Assembly: GCF_019703515.2 (NCBI RefSeq)
Contig: NC_059346.1
Location: 57,548,001-57,612,000, forward strand
Reading direction: 5' to 3'
DNA length: 64,000 nucleotides
Source of the DNA: Myxocyprinus asiaticus
Taxonomy: Eukaryota; Chordata; Actinopteri; Cypriniformes; Catostomidae
Position numbers and translations under genes: made by a program. Below, in pieces: positions 1 to 11,931 of this stretch. The notes beneath the pieces were generated by a model. That model had not been told where the DNA came from, made no database searches, and saw nothing but the letters and a program-made list of their open reading frames with translations. Positions within the stretch are counted from its first letter, which is position 1; each line of letters starts with the position of its first letter.

Positions 1-457
1 GAAACCACAAGAGGGCGATATAACATGTATCTCACACACAGGACGAGCTGAAGCGGGGCAGGAGATGGCAGTCCAAAGTAGCAAAGGTTTTTGTACCTCT
101 TCAATAATGAACAAAGTGGCATTAATATTGCAGGTTAGTGAAACTGGTTAAACTGCGCAAACTGAACGATTAGAAATGGCAATGTTTATTTTGCAATTTC
201 TCTGTATGTAGCCTTGAACAGGTCTTTCATTCAAGCTGTCAAACCACAAAATGACATTTTGAAAGTTACATGTTCACAATATATCATCCAGTGATGGCTA
301 AGAGTAAATAATCTTTCTCCTCTGATAATGAGTTGGGTTAAATTTAATGGAAAACTATGCAAGTTGCACTCCATGACTGTTTCAAATTTTAGAACATGCC
401 ATGTCATCCGCCAGATGCATCCGGTGTGCGACCCCCCCCCCCCCCACCTTAATTAGT
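1..457. other. Unannotated flank
   Basis: No gene, RNA or repeat of known class is recognised here. A run of C bases lies at about 430-446, just before the 3' end of the neighbouring LINE. Confidence 0.5.
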
Positions 458-1331
458 CAAGTCATTTTTATTTGTATAGCGTTTTTCACACATCGTTTCA
501 AAGCAGCTTTACAGAAAATCATGCATTAACAGAAAATGAAGCTGTAATATCTTTAAAGTCTTCATTGTGTAGTTTAATTAAATATTATTGTAAATGATGT
601 ATAAAAAAAAAATTAAATAATAATTGTATTTAGAACCTGAATATAATGCCAATATTAGTTATTTATGTGGGTTGCAAGTCAAGGTTTAAAATGAGTAAAC
701 TAAGTAAGTGTTAAGGGTCAGTGTTTAAACAAAGACTTAGTATAAACTGTGAGATTTATGACTAATGTCTTTGAAGTTCATCCTGGATTAACTGCAGAAG
801 TTCACTTAGATGCATTGTCCTTTGTTAGTTGGCTGATGAAGGCTTTTGTTGGCAATTAATTGATAGTATGTATTCCATTTTAAGAGTGTAGTCCATCATT
901 AGACCAAGGTGATGCAGGCAGAGATCAGTGAGTTGCATCGCAGTTCAACTGGCAAGTCATTTCGGTGAGGTCTATCCTAAGTCCAAGGTTCAGGCAGTGG
1001 CATATGAAGTATCCCATGTCTTATGGTTGGAGTTGGCATCAGTTCATCCCCTGAAGTCCATCGTAATAGACTGAAGTGATGTCTGGCTGGCACTGGCTGC
1101 ATTTAGTCATCATCACTCAGAGACACGTAGCAGTGGAGTCTGACATCAAGCATGAACGGAGCTGGATCTGGCCAAATATGGATATGAATCCCGAAGGTTG
1201 AGACAGGGAAACAAATAGAATAATATTAGTGTAGATGCCATTCAATTATCTGCAGAGTCATAGATCATGATAAATGTTTCTTGTTCCGGCAGACCTAACT
1301 AAAGCAGCCTAATTGTGAACTGATGGATAAA

Positions 1332-1604
1332 TTAGGTGTATGCCTGGCTAAATAGATGAGTCTTTAGTCTAGACTTAAACTGAGTGTGTGTGCCTGCGTC
1401 CCGAGCAGTGTTAGGGAGACTATTCCATAGTTTGGGAGCCAAATAGGAAAAGGATCTACCTCCTTTTGTGGATTTTGATATTCTAGGAACGATTAACAGG
1501 CCAGAATTTTGCGATCGTAATGAACATAAAGGAATATAGTATGGTAAAAGGTCACTTAAGTACTGCATAGCTAGACCATTCAAATATTTGTATGTAGTTA
1601 ACAT
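1332..1604 (-). pseudogene. L2-like LINE ORF2, C-terminal fragment
   Basis: The 90-residue frame ends with a motif typical of fish L2/CR1-group LINEs: GGRSFSYLAPKLWNSLP followed by FKSRLKTHLF just before the stop. In this family the segment lies after the reverse transcriptase and has no catalytic role that I can name. It belongs to the minus-strand LINE and is separated from the RT fragments by frame breaks. Confidence 0.8.
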
Positions 1605-1930
1605 TTTTAAATTAATACTAAATTTAACAGGAAGCCAATTTAATGATGATAAAATGGGGCTAATATGATCCTATTTCTTGGTTCTAGTCAGCACTCTGGC
1701 TGCTGCATTTTGAACCAATTGAAGTGTATTTATTAAACTTGATGGACATCCTCCCAGTAATGCATTACAATAATCTAGTCTTGAGGTCATGAATGCATTA
1801 ATTAGTTTTTCAGCATCAGCAACAGAGAGCATGTGTCATAACTTAGCAATATTTCTGAGGTGGAAGAATGCTGTTCTACAGACACTGGAAATTTGATTTT
1901 CAAAGGAAAGATTTTTATCAAATATAACAC

Positions 1931-2686
1931 CTAATTCTTCACTGTAGAAGACGATGTAACAGTACATCCATCACAAGTCAATTTATATTTTAGGGTTTTT
2001 GGTCCAATAATTAGTAGCTCTATTTTGTCAGAATTGAGCAGAAGGACATTTCTGGCAATCCAATCTTTGATTTCATTGATACACTCTGCTAATTTGGAGA
2101 ATTGTGAAATTTTGTTGGGTTTCGAAGAACTATAAAGTAGGGTATTGTCAGCATAACTTTGGAAACTTATTCCACAATTCCTGATAATATCTCCCAGGAG
2201 AAGCATATATAAGGAGAAAATCTGAGGCCCTAAACTGATCCCTGTGTTACTCCATAATTTTGTTTTGATTTTACAATTCCTCATTTACAAAAACAAAGTG
2301 GTAGCGGGCTGCTAAATAGGACCTAAACTATGCTAATGCAAGTCCACAAATATCACCATAATTCTGAAAGCCTATTCAAGAGAATGTTGTGATCTATGGT
2401 GTCGAGGCAGCACTAAGATCTAAAAGCACTAGAAGAGAAATGCAGCTGTGATCAGATGATAAGAGCAAGTCATTTGTAACTCTGCAGCCTCTGTATTGTG
2501 ATGGGGCCTAAATCCTGACTGAAATTGTTCATATATACTATTTCTCTGTAGAAATGTACATAGTTGGGAGGACAATACCTTTTCTAGTATTTTCGACATA
2601 AACGGGAGATTTGAAATCGGTCTGTAATTAGCCAATTCTCCAGGATCAAGCTGTGGCTTCTTAATAAGCGGTTTGATAACTGCCAT
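1931..2686 (-). pseudogene. L2-like LINE reverse transcriptase, broken
   Basis: Two frames carry RT sequence. At 2429-2686 is the finger/palm entry (ANYRPISNLPFMSKILEKVL, then QSGFRPHHNTEAA). At 1931-2284 is the active-site region, where the family motif YADD reads YADN. Between them the DLSAAFDT-type motif is broken by a small deletion and stops. With the second catalytic Asp replaced and the frame lost, this RT cannot be active. The family role is copying element RNA at the chromosomal nick. Confidence 0.85.
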
Positions 2687-2959
2687 TTTAAAGTTTCTTG
2701 GGACATGTCCTAAGGGTAGCGAGGAGTTAATAATATTAAGAATAGGTTATGAGATTACAGGGAATACATCTTTTAAGAGCTTAGTTGATATTGGATCTAA
2801 CATACATGCTGTGGCTTTTGATGTTTATGTAAGTTTTGTTAGCTCTTCATGACCTATGACAGCAAAGGATTGAAGTTGCTAGTGAGGAAAATTATGAGAC
2901 ACTGTTTTCTGAGGTACTGTGACATACGATTGCATAATTCCAATTTTATTTCTGATTAT

Positions 2960-3712
2960 TTAAATTTTAGCAGTAAAGAAATTCATTAAGTCATTATTAT
3001 TGTGCTGCGACGGAATACCTGGTTCAGTTGAGGCTTTATTCCTAATCAATTTAGCCACAGTACTGAATAAACACCTAGGACTGTTGTGGTTATTTTCTAT
3101 GAGTTTGCTAAAATATGCTGACCTGGCAGCTTTTAGTGCCTGTCTGTAGCTATAGACACTATCCTTCCATGCACAACGAAATACCTCTAATTTTGTATTC
3201 TTCCACTTGCACTCCATTTTCCGAGCTGCTCTCTTGAGAGCATGAGTGTGATCATTGTACGTTCTTCTAGACTTTTTAGCTTACTGAGTATATGAGATAA
3301 ATCTGGAAGATTATTAGTGATGCAATCTTTAGAAAGAATAGTTGTACCTGACCAATAGCATGGTGTAGATTGAGTAACATTAGCAGATCTCAGCATACAA
3401 GAGACGAGGTAATGATCTGAGATATCATTGCTCTGCGGCAGAATTTCTATAGTTTCAACATCAATTCCATATGACAATTATATCTAGCATATGATTATGG
3501 TGATGAGTTGGTCCTGTCACATTTTGTCTGACTCCAAGAGAGTTGAGAATATCGATAAACTCTAATCCCAATGTGTCATTTTCATTATCTATGTGAATGC
3601 TGAAGTCACCAACAATTAAAGCTCTATCCACAGTAAATATTAGATCTAAGAGAAAATGTGCAAATTCATCAAGGAAATCAGAATACGGCCCGATATACTG
3701 TAGCAAAGGCAT
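2960..3712 (-). pseudogene. L2-like LINE endonuclease and linker fragments
   Basis: The 3461-3712 frame contains VGDFSIHIDNENDTLG, the GDFN-type motif of apurinic/apyrimidinic-like LINE endonucleases. The 3187-3477 frame contains ISDHYLVSCML, the SDHY motif near the end of that domain. The 2960-3217 frame (WKDSVYSYRQALKAARSAYF) is the linker before the RT. The three pieces lie in different frames, so indels have accumulated. In the family this domain nicks target DNA. Confidence 0.8.
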
Positions 3713-4289
3713 AAGATGACAGAGATTTTTTATTTGTATCTGATGGTGTCACATTAAGCATTATTAGTTAAAAAGAATTAAACTTGTATCCTGTCCTCTG
3801 AGTAACACCAATCTTCACTGTAAATTGCAGTAACACATCCTCATCGACCCTTCAGACGAGGCGCATTTTTATAACAATAACCTGGGGGAGTAGATTCATT
3901 TAAACTAATATATTAATCCGGTTTAAGCTAGGTTTCAGTCAAATAGAGCGCATCCAAACTGTGATCTGTAATAATTTACTGTACAATTAATGCTTTGATT
4001 GAAAGAGATCTAATGTTTAGTAGCCCTACCTTTATATGATATTTATCTTAAATTTGTTGTTGTTGTTAATTTCACATTTTACCTTAATCAAATTTTTTCT
4101 AAATGATTTAGTGAGGGGTTTGTGTTTGGTAGTTCGGGGAACAGACACAGTCTCTACGTGTTGTAGTTTATGTGAACTGTGTGATGTCTCAAGGCAGCTA
4201 ACAGATGTTTGGATTAGCCAGTTTGTCTGCTTCCTGACCTGGGCCCTAGTTAGTCAGATACTATCACTATTAAGACTATGAGCCAAATT

Positions 4290-4566
4290 ACTAGAAAGGA
4301 GAGCGACACCTTCCCTGGAGGGATGGCGTCCGTCTCTCTTTAGCTGGTCAGGTCTACCCCAAAAAACTTTTCCAATTGTCTATAAATCCTATGCTATTCT
4401 CTGGACACCACTCAGACATTCAGCCATTCAGTGACACTAATCTACTATAAACCTCATCACCACAATGAGCAGGGAGGGGGTCAGAGCATACTACAGTGAC
4501 ATCTGACATTGTTTTTGCAAGTTCACACACCTCTTTAACATTATCTCTAGTGATCTCCAACTGAGT
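4290..4566 (-). pseudogene. L2-like LINE ORF1, esterase-type C-terminal half
   Basis: Reading the minus strand from 4566 gives TMSDVTVVCSDPLP, then GFIDNWKSFWGRPDQLKRDG and RHPS. The GRPDQLKRDGRHPS stretch, with its D-x-x-H pair, resembles the end of the SGNH-hydrolase (esterase) domain in ORF1 of CR1/L2-group LINEs. The upstream part of the same ORF resumes at 6153 on the far side of the Rex1 insertion. The assignment rests on motif recognition. Confidence 0.7.
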
Positions 4567-5690
4567 ATGGCTGCTGCATACATTTTCAACCTTTCCCTCT
4601 CCTTGTCTGTGGTCCCCACATGCTTTAAAATGTCCACCATTGTGCCTGTACCTAAGCAATCCAAAATCACTTGCTTAAATGACTGGCGTCCTGTTGCTCT
4701 GACCCCCATCATCAGCAAATGCTTTGAGAGACTAATCAGAGATTACATCTGCTCTGTGCTGCCTCCATCACTGGACCCATTGCAGTTTGCTTACTGCAAC
4801 AACCGCTCCACTGATGATGCCATTGCATCTACAATACAGACTGCTCTCTCCCACTTGGAAAAAAGGAACACTTATGTGAGAATGCTGTTTGTAGAGTACA
4901 GCTCAGCATTCAACACCATAGTGCTCTCCAAGCTTGATGTGAAACTCTGGGCTCTGAGCTTAAACAGCTCGCTGTGCAGCTGGATCCTGGACTTCTTGTC
5001 AAGCAGACGCCAGGTGGTTAGAATGGGCAGCAACATCTCCTCATCACTGACAATGATGAAAAGGCCTACAGAGAGGAGGTGCACACTCTGACACGCTGGT
5101 GTCAGGAGCACAACCTCTCCCTCAACGTCAGCAAGACCAAGGAGCTTGTGGTGGACTTCAGGAGAAAAGACAGAGAACACAGTCCCATCACCATCAATGG
5201 AGTACCGGTGGAGAGAGTCAGCAGCTTCAAGTTCCTCGGTTTCCACATCATTGAGGAACTCACATGGTCCCTCCACACTGAGGCCGTTGTGAAGAAGGCT
5301 CATCAGCGCCTCTTCTTCCTGAGACGGCTGAGGAAGTTTGGAATGAACCACCACATTCTCACACGGTTCTACACCAGCACTGTAGATAGCATCCTGACTG
5401 GCTGCATCACTGCCTGGTACGGCAACAGCACCACCCTCAACCGCAAAGCCCTGCAAAGGGTGGTGCGAACAGCCAGACACATCATCGGAGGTGAGCTTCC
5501 TTCCCTCCAGGACATATATACCAGGCGGTGTGTGAAAAAAGCTTGGAGGATCATCAGAGACTCCAGCCACCCAAGCCATGGGCTGCTTTCACTGCTACCA
5601 TCAGGCAGGCGGTATCGCAGTATCAGGACCCGCACCAGCCGAATTCATGACAGCTTCTTCCCCAAAGCAATCAGACTTCTGAACTCTTGA
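4567..5690 (+). pseudogene. Rex1 reverse transcriptase, active site deleted
   Basis: Frame 1 (4567-5091) carries VPVPKQSKITCLNDWRPVAL and FVEYSSAFNTI, where the family has VDYSSAFNT. Frame 2 (5079-5690) carries LVVDFRRKDREHSP, FLGFHI and the C-terminal LLPSGRRYRSIRTRTSR. Between SSSLTMMKR and the downstream frame, the block normally holding PQGCVLSP and FADDTT is absent. A deletion that I estimate at roughly 150 bp removed the catalytic centre and shifted the frame. Confidence 0.87.
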
Positions 5691-6152
5691 TCTCTCACGA
5701 TCAATATACATCAGCACTGCACTTTATTAATATTATTATCTCACACTGGACTGTCTTAAATTATATTCTCTCTTAACAAAACACTGGCAACTGACTATCA
5801 ACCGACAGCCTGAATGTCAATACAGTACAATATACTTTTTATTGTATAATGTTTATTCTATATTGTGTGTATGTGTATTCTATTTTGTGTGTATTGTATA
5901 CTGTACAATATTCAATATTGTGTGTATTGTATACTGTATATTGTATATTATTATCTGTATATTGTGATGTGTGTAATTATGTGTTTATTAGATATGTAAA
6001 TTGTGATGTGTAAATATGTTTATTGTAAACTGGTATATGTCTCATCACTGTCATGACTGCTATGTTGCTCGGAACTGCACCCAAGACTTTCACCCACTAT
6101 TGCACTTGTGTTTATGGTTGTGTGACAATAAAAGTGATTTGATTTGATTTGA
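4567..6152 (+). mobile_element. Rex1: Rex1/Babar LINE, 5' truncated, internally deleted
   Basis: Begins inside the reverse transcriptase, so the 5' part with the endonuclease is missing. It ends in the short tandem tail (GATTT)n at 6133-6152 after AATAAAAGT, the usual Rex1/Babar type of 3' end. The coding remnant is 4567-5690, followed by about 460 bp of AT-rich 3' UTR with TGTGTATTGTATA-like repeats. It interrupts ORF1 of the minus-strand L2-like LINE. No clear target-site duplication was found by eye. Confidence 0.88.
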
Positions 6153-6384
6153 GAAGACAGCCCTTGAGTACATATGATGGAAGAGGATCAAGAATACAGT
6201 TAGTTGAGTTCATGGACATAATGGTTCTGACAATTAAATCAATATTGATTGTTGCAAAACTCGAAAAAGCATGAGTCACAGGATTTGTTGGCAAAGGATA
6301 AAATGACGAACATAGAGGAACAAGCAATGCTAAGCAGGCTAGCAAGCTACAAACAAACAGACTCATGCAGCTTGCCGGCAGCAA
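6153..6384 (-). pseudogene. L2-like LINE ORF1, N-terminal part
   Basis: An open stretch on the minus strand that becomes continuous with the esterase-type half at 4566 once the Rex1 element is removed. Positions 6385-6480 may be the LINE leader. No domain is identifiable in the fragment by eye; the link is positional and depends on the Rex1 insertion model. Confidence 0.5.
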
Positions 6385-6642
6385 CCGGAACAGGAAACCA
6401 ATGACTGCTCACTTTCATTAACCAATTAATTATCCCTACCACTCAAACTTTACCAAAGTTGTGTTGAGAAATATGTCTGAAGAGACAAAGACTATTGTGC
6501 AATGAGCAGCCCTATTTATATCTGAAGAAAAAAAATCCTGATATATCGATAATCATCGGGAAAATCTTCCTGCCTTCGATGCCTTTTTCACGCATCGATC
6601 CCAAGCCTTCTGTGAACTGTAGGCCAGTGATTGGCTTATGTT

Positions 6643-7661
6643 TGTTGGGCCTCATGTATTCAGATAGAAGACAAAGGCAGGCCTAACACAGTCATAAAAA
6701 CCTAACTCAAGCCCCCACATTCCAAGTCGTAAATTATACTGATAAAAATTGCTCCAAAATCAAACAAAGGGAGTCCAAAAAAGACTACAAATCCCATGAA
6801 GCCTTGTCACTAAAGGATCGAACTCTCAACTCCTATTGGATGAGGCACACAACAGAACGTCCCTCAAACATGACATCGTCGGGAGTTGAAATACCTCTGA
6901 AATGCTTTCGGGATTTGCTTCCAGCAACTTTGTTTGCAGCGTGTGGACACAGCTCTTCGCTGGTCTCAGGTGCAACCTCGTGGCACAAGGAAGTAACGTC
7001 CAACTTGAAACTGTGGCCATACAATCTCCATCTCGCTGGACGAGTTGAGATTACTCTGTGTTCAACCGAACACTCTAACGGATCCGAAGGAGACCGCCGA
7101 GCAATTCGCATCTTCATCCGTTTGCCTACAGAAGTGAAGAGATTAAAGATTTCTCTTCCATCTTCAATCAAGTCGACATTTCTGATTTCTCCGCCAGCCC
7201 GCCGAGAATCAACAGCTGTACCGCCCACCGACAGAGCGAGGAAATGGCCTCCCGTCATCACCCGAGCCTCGAGGAACCGGGTCAGAGTTAAAGGACGGAG
7301 GAAAACACATTCTACCTGTGTCCTCATGCGATTCAAGTAAGAGGTTTACGTCTGGGCAGAGATAGAATATTATAGTGTGTTATTCTTGTGTTTCAAGGTT
7401 TTTGCTTGTACAGTTTACGGACCGCCATGTCCGCTCATTATTAATACTCAGGGTATTAATTATCACGAATTTGATTTGCTGTATTGTGGTCCAACCAAAT
7501 TGGATCGTGCAATTTCGCCATCGCGGGTGAGACAGCAACTGAGTTCATCCATGAAAGAGTCAAATAACGCGGGACTTTTACGAGCCGTCCACCGCGTCTC
7601 TGAGTGATAAACTAAGAGCTGCTTTCTCTCCCACTATCGCGAAATCGGCTTTAGGGCTGTC

Positions 7662-7699
<38 letters not shown>

Positions 7700-8490
7700 C
7701 TAACCACACACACACACACACACACACACACCTTATGTGTTATAGGATTATATTTATTTCCATATCTAATCATATCACTGTTTAGTTTGTAGTTGTAAGT
7801 CGGAAGTTTCTTGACTGCATTGTATTAATTATTAATTGATATTACTGCATAAATAAACTTTGTTTATATTACAAAGAGAAGTGTTTTGGTTTGTTTTGCA
7901 TACGCCTGTGTCATGCTGACGGGATGTCAGTGCTCGGATTCAAACCTTCATTCATTGTTTTTTCTCCCGAAAATCGATATTCTTCGGATGTCGATTTTCC
8001 TAAGAAAACAATCTAATATTGAGACTGTTTTACTATTTGGTTATTAGTCCCTGATTCCAGGGTGGTGCCCCATCAATGTTAATCCTTATTAATATTCTAT
8101 TGATTTTTGATAATTGATAATTATCTTTGATGGTTGTTGAATTTGATTGATCAATAAGCTAGTGTTAATTTTAATTAATGTTTCATTGATGTTAACAATT
8201 AATGATTATCTTTGATAATTGTTGATTTTAAAGGATTAAAAAAGCTAACATTGATTCTCATCAATGTTCTATTGATTTTAATAATTAATAATTCTCTTTG
8301 ATAATTATTCATTATTGCTAATAACCAAACTTGCTCCTAAACGTAGCACACTACATTTACTGGAGCCCCATATGAGGTTTTAATGAGTTAGATTCAATTG
8401 ATTAATTTAAATATTAATTAATAACTACAGAAATAATTATTAATTATTTCTGATAGTAACACTGATCTAAACAACCAGTAAAGCCCTACA
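6643..8490 (+). mobile_element. Solo LTR-like unit, copy 1 (1848 bp)
   Basis: Starts TGTTGGGCCTC and ends GCCCTACA, with TG...CA ends and an imperfect 8-base terminal inverted repeat. It is flanked by the same 4 bases, TGTT, at 6639-6642 and 8491-8494. Three other copies share both ends (17140, 38084, 52466), and the 17140 copy has a polypurine tract directly before it, which supports LTR identity and plus orientation. Inside are a GC-rich module (about 6800-7340), a CAAGTAAGAGG donor-like site (7336-7346), (CT)n/(CA)n at 7665-7732, AATAAA near 7850, and AT-rich repeats ending the unit. Clade not determined. Confidence 0.78.
7665..7732. repeat. (CT)n/(CA)n compound microsatellite in LTR
   Basis: A CT run followed, after a short ATACTAACC spacer, by a CA run. 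The same pair sits at the equivalent place in the other three LTR copies with different lengths, so it is part of the LTR and not a local event. Confidence 0.9.
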
Positions 8491-8553
8491 TGTTCAATAA
8501 TATGGAAATAAACAATATACTGGATTCTAAAGCCACTTTTTGTATTAACTTTT

Positions 8554-8865
8554 TGGTAACACTTTACAATAAGGTTCCATTCGTTAACATTAGTTAATGC
8601 ATTAGTTATCATGATTAAACAATTAACAATATATTTTATATAGCATTTATTCATCTTTGTTAATGTTAGTTAATAAAATTCAATTGTTCATTGTTAGTTC
8701 ATAGTGCATTAATTAATGTTAACAAACACAACTTTTTATTTAAAAAATGTATTAGTATATGTTAAAATTAATCAATAAATGCTGTAAAATGCTCATTTTT
8801 AATTCATTTTAACTAATGTTGTTATTTAATGTTAACAAATGGAACCTTATTGTAAAGTGTTACCA
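8554..8865. mobile_element. Palindromic MITE with GGTAACACTTTACAATAAGG ends
   Basis: About 310 bp. The left end GGTAACACTTTACAATAAGG is mirrored by CCTTATTGTAAAGTGTTACC on the right, and inner motifs (AACATTAGTTAATGC and its complement) are also inverted. No coding capacity. The ends look like those of a non-autonomous DNA transposon common in fish. The superfamily is unresolved because no convincing target duplication was found. A broken relative lies at 16397-16545 and 19008-19115. Confidence 0.8.
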
Positions 8866-8959
8866 TCTTTTTTAATGCTTTACTCGTGTGCCACAATAAT
8901 GTAATGCACAGATACTGTGACATCATATATCAGTTTCTATGAGGATATGTGCATTCATA

Positions 8960-11047
8960 CTAGTAATTATTTAACATTCAGCAATGACAAACCATGGTTT
9001 GCAGCAAATATCAGGCAGCCAAAAAGGATGCTTAAAGAAGTGGGAATAAAATATTGTACAATCAGGCCAGAAACACACTGACAAAAGAGATCAGAGTGGC
9101 TAAAAGAAGTTACTCTGAGAAGCAGAAAAACACATTTTCAGCTAACAACCCTGCATCAGTGGGGAGAGGCCTGAAAGACATTACTAACTACAAGACACCA
9201 TCCCTCAACACTATAGGGAATCAACAACTGGCTGACAACCTGAATGTGTTTTACTGTAAATTTGAAAAGCCCAGTCTCACACTCAACACCCACTCTGACC
9301 TTCACTTCACAAAAACACCAACACCTCCTGCAACTCCCCTCCTCCCCCCTCCTGCTACTCAACCTGCACTTAAGATCTGTGAAGAGGATGTGTGCCGGGA
9401 CAACAGACAAGGAAAGCACAGGGCCCAGATGGTGTTCATCTTCACACAGATCTTCAACAGATCACTGGAGCAGTGTGAAGTTCCCTGCTGCTTCAAACAC
9501 TCTACCATCATCCCTGTCCCAAAGAAACCCAAAATCACAGGACTTAATGACTACAGAACTGTCGCTCTGATGTCTGTGGTCATGTAGTAATTTGAGAGAC
9601 TGGTGTTGGCCCACCTGAATGACACCACTGGACCCTTTCTGGATGCCCTTCAATTTGTTTATAGAGCAAACAGGTCTGTGGATGATGCAGTCAACATGGA
9701 ATTGCATCATATCCTGTAACATCTGGACAGACCAGGAACATGCTAGAATCCTTTTTGTGGACTTCAGTTCGGCTTTCAACACCATCATCCCAGCTATTCT
9801 CTGGACTAAATTAAACCAACTCTCTGTTCCCATCTCTGTCTGTCAGTGGATCATCAGCTTTCTGACAGATAGGCAGCAGTTAGTGAGACTGGGGAAATTC
9901 ACTTCCAGTACCTGTACGATCAGTACTGGTGCCCCCAGGAATGTGTGCTCTCCCCACTACTCTTCCCCCTGTACACAAATGACTGCACTGCCAAGGACCC
10001 CTCTGTCAAGCTCCTGAAGTTTGCATGCGACACTACTGTCATCTGCCTCATCCAGGATGACGGTAAGTCTGCATACAGAAGGGAGGTTGAACAGCTGGCT
10101 GTCTGGTGCAGTCAAAACAACCTGGAGCTGAACACGCTCAAAACAGTGGAGATAATAGTGGACTTTAGGAGAAACACCCCAACATTGACCCCGCTCACCA
10201 TTCTGAACAGCACTGTGGCAGCAGTGGAGTCATTCAGGTTCCTGGGCACTACCATCTCAGAGGACCTGAAATGGGAGACCCACATTGACACTCTGAAAAA
10301 GGCCCAGCAGAGGTTCCTTCCTTCACCAGTTGAGGAAGTTCAACCTACCACAGGCACTGCTGATACAGTTGCACTCAGATGTCATTGAGTCTGTCCTCTG
10401 CACTTCAATAACAGTCTGGTTTGTTTCAGCTACTAAATCGGCCATCAAGAAGACTACAAAGGACAGTTCTGACTGCTGAGCAGATTATTGGTTGCCCCCT
10501 GCCCTCCCTTCAAGAACTGTACATTTCCAGAGTGAGGAAAAGGGCTGGAAAAATCACTCTGGACCACACTCACCCAGCCCACTACCTCTTTGAACTGTTG
10601 CCTTCTGGCCGGTGCTACAGAGCACTGAGCACCAGAACCATCAGTCACAAGAACAGTTATTTCCCTCAGGCTATCCATCTCATGAACAGTTAAAACTGCC
10701 CCATTGAGCAATAATTATGTGCAATACACAGCTTAGTCTATTTATATTTATCCAACATATCCTACCTCTTCTGCCATTACATTCCCTTGCACTATCTGTA
10801 TATAACTGTATATTTCTATTTGTACATACGTAAATATATACAGTATATATATATATATTTTTTGTTTGTCTTAGTGTGTATTTCTATATATACTTATATT
10901 TTCTATTCGCTTTTTATTTTTATTCTATTTTTTTGATTATGTCTGTCTTGTTGTTGTATTGTTTGTGCACTGGAAGCTTCTGTCTCCAAGACAAATTCCT
11001 TGTATGTGTAATCATACATGGCAATAAAGATCATTCTGATTCTGATT
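8960..11047 (+). mobile_element. Rex1/Babar-like LINE, 5' truncated
   Basis: Begins at about 8960, in sequence that encodes the linker before the RT, and ends near 11047 with AATAAAGATCATTCTGATTC, a short ATTCTG-type tandem tail. The coding remnant spans 9054-10693 in several frames, and the 3' UTR contains (TA)n at 10830-10860. A short minus-strand relative with the same VDFRRNTPTLT peptide lies at 34488-34935. Confidence 0.85.
9054..10693 (+). pseudogene. Rex1/Babar-like RT with mutated FADD
   Basis: Pieces in order: linker and RT entry 9054-9587 ([20 protein letters not shown]), 9619-10017 (RILFVDFSSAFNTIIP), 9945-10388 (LLKFACDTTVICLI, then IIVDFRRNTPTLTP), and 10421-10693 (LLPSGRCYRALSTRT). 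The family active site FADD reads FACD, so one metal-binding Asp is lost. A stop at 9585-9587 and several frameshifts confirm a pseudogene. Confidence 0.88.
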
Positions 11048-11274
11048 TAATTATCTGAATTATTATTTTTTATAATATATATTATTTATAATTATTTAAA
11101 TGTAACTATATATATAATTATTCATTATATATTTAATTATTGCTATTAATTTGATTAATTAATTGGCATACCATGTAATTAATTCGATAAAAAATTTTAA
11201 TCGATTGAAGTATTATGAAACATATTGCAATTGAATGTGCAATAAATTGGAAGATTGCCGAGTCTGTGACGGAA
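11048..11274. other. AT-rich spacer
   Basis: TA- and TAATTA-rich sequence between the LINE tail and the hAT remnant. No feature is recognised. Confidence 0.5.
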
Positions 11275-11618
11275 TTAGGGTTGGGTATCGTTTGAATTCT
11301 ATCAATTCCGATTCCGATTCTTATTAAGTCAAACATTTAGCTATCAATCATATTTATTCTGTGTCTCTTTTTGCAAAACATTTAGTTGCAGCTGAATACC
11401 ATGAACAAAAATCAGCAGGCTACATAAAAACTAAGGACTCGTTTAAGAGCTGTATGTGTGAAAAACTGTTAAATTAAAGTGCTTTTAATACACAACACTT
11501 GTTGGCTGCAACCAAATAAAGAAAATTTAAAAATAAATAAATAAATAAAATGCAGAGGACTCGTTTAAGCACTGTTTGTAAGAGTGCAAATATAGGGGTC
11601 TAGGGTTAGCACCAGTGC

Positions 11619-11822
11619 TTAACAGTTTTTATTAAGACTAATCAGCATATCAGCATTTTCTGGAAGTATACGAGACCTTTCCGGGCAAATAGTGTCTCCA
11701 GCAGTGGAGAAAACCCTTTCACTTGGGGTTGAAGAGGCCTGCACAAAAGAGGCAAGATCTGACAGCAAAGGATATGTGTTTTTTTGTTTCCACCACCAGG
11801 CAGCAGGGTCATCAGATGTCAT
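11619..11822 (-). pseudogene. hAT transposase C-terminal dimerisation fragment
   Basis: The 67-residue frame contains PAAWWWKQKNTYPLLSDLA, then STPSERVFSTAGDTICPERS and ISLNKNC. This is the hATC dimerisation region (W-W, then P-S-E-R-x-F-S-x-A-G), found at the end of hAT transposases and host ZBED-type proteins. Only this tail remains; no DDE core or BED finger is visible. Confidence 0.85.
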
Positions 11823-11931
11823 TGTAGGTGGCAGTCTTGGTACATCTTTAGCTCTGCATCCACTTTGTTTTCAATGGACGATGTTCTACTCTCTGTGGAT
11901 TTCGTTTTCAGTTCATAATCAGCTGCAAAAA

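Larger units (their letters stand above)
458..6480 (-). mobile_element. Degenerate L2-like LINE, interrupted by Rex1
   Basis: A non-LTR retrotransposon on the minus strand. Its 3' end is near 458, where the reverse complement ends with GCTATACAAATAAAAATGAC; the same 3' end recurs at 45355 and 47303. Reading leftwards from the right edge, one meets ORF1 (6384-6153, then 4566-4290), endonuclease (about 3710-3190), linker (3217-2960), reverse transcriptase (2686-1931) and the C-terminal domain (1604-1332). All parts carry frameshifts or stops, so the copy is dead. The right boundary (5' end) is uncertain. A Rex1 copy at 4567-6152 splits ORF1. Confidence 0.85.

Noticed and set aside
4872..5579. 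235-codon minus-strand frame
   Set aside because: Antisense to the Rex1 reverse transcriptase, whose family motifs are on the plus strand.
6804..7340. 178-codon plus and 167-codon minus frames in LTR copy 1 as possible genes
   Set aside because: They overlap on opposite strands in a GC-rich module where stops are rare, and the equivalent regions in the other three copies have stops or shifts at different positions. No domain motif is seen.
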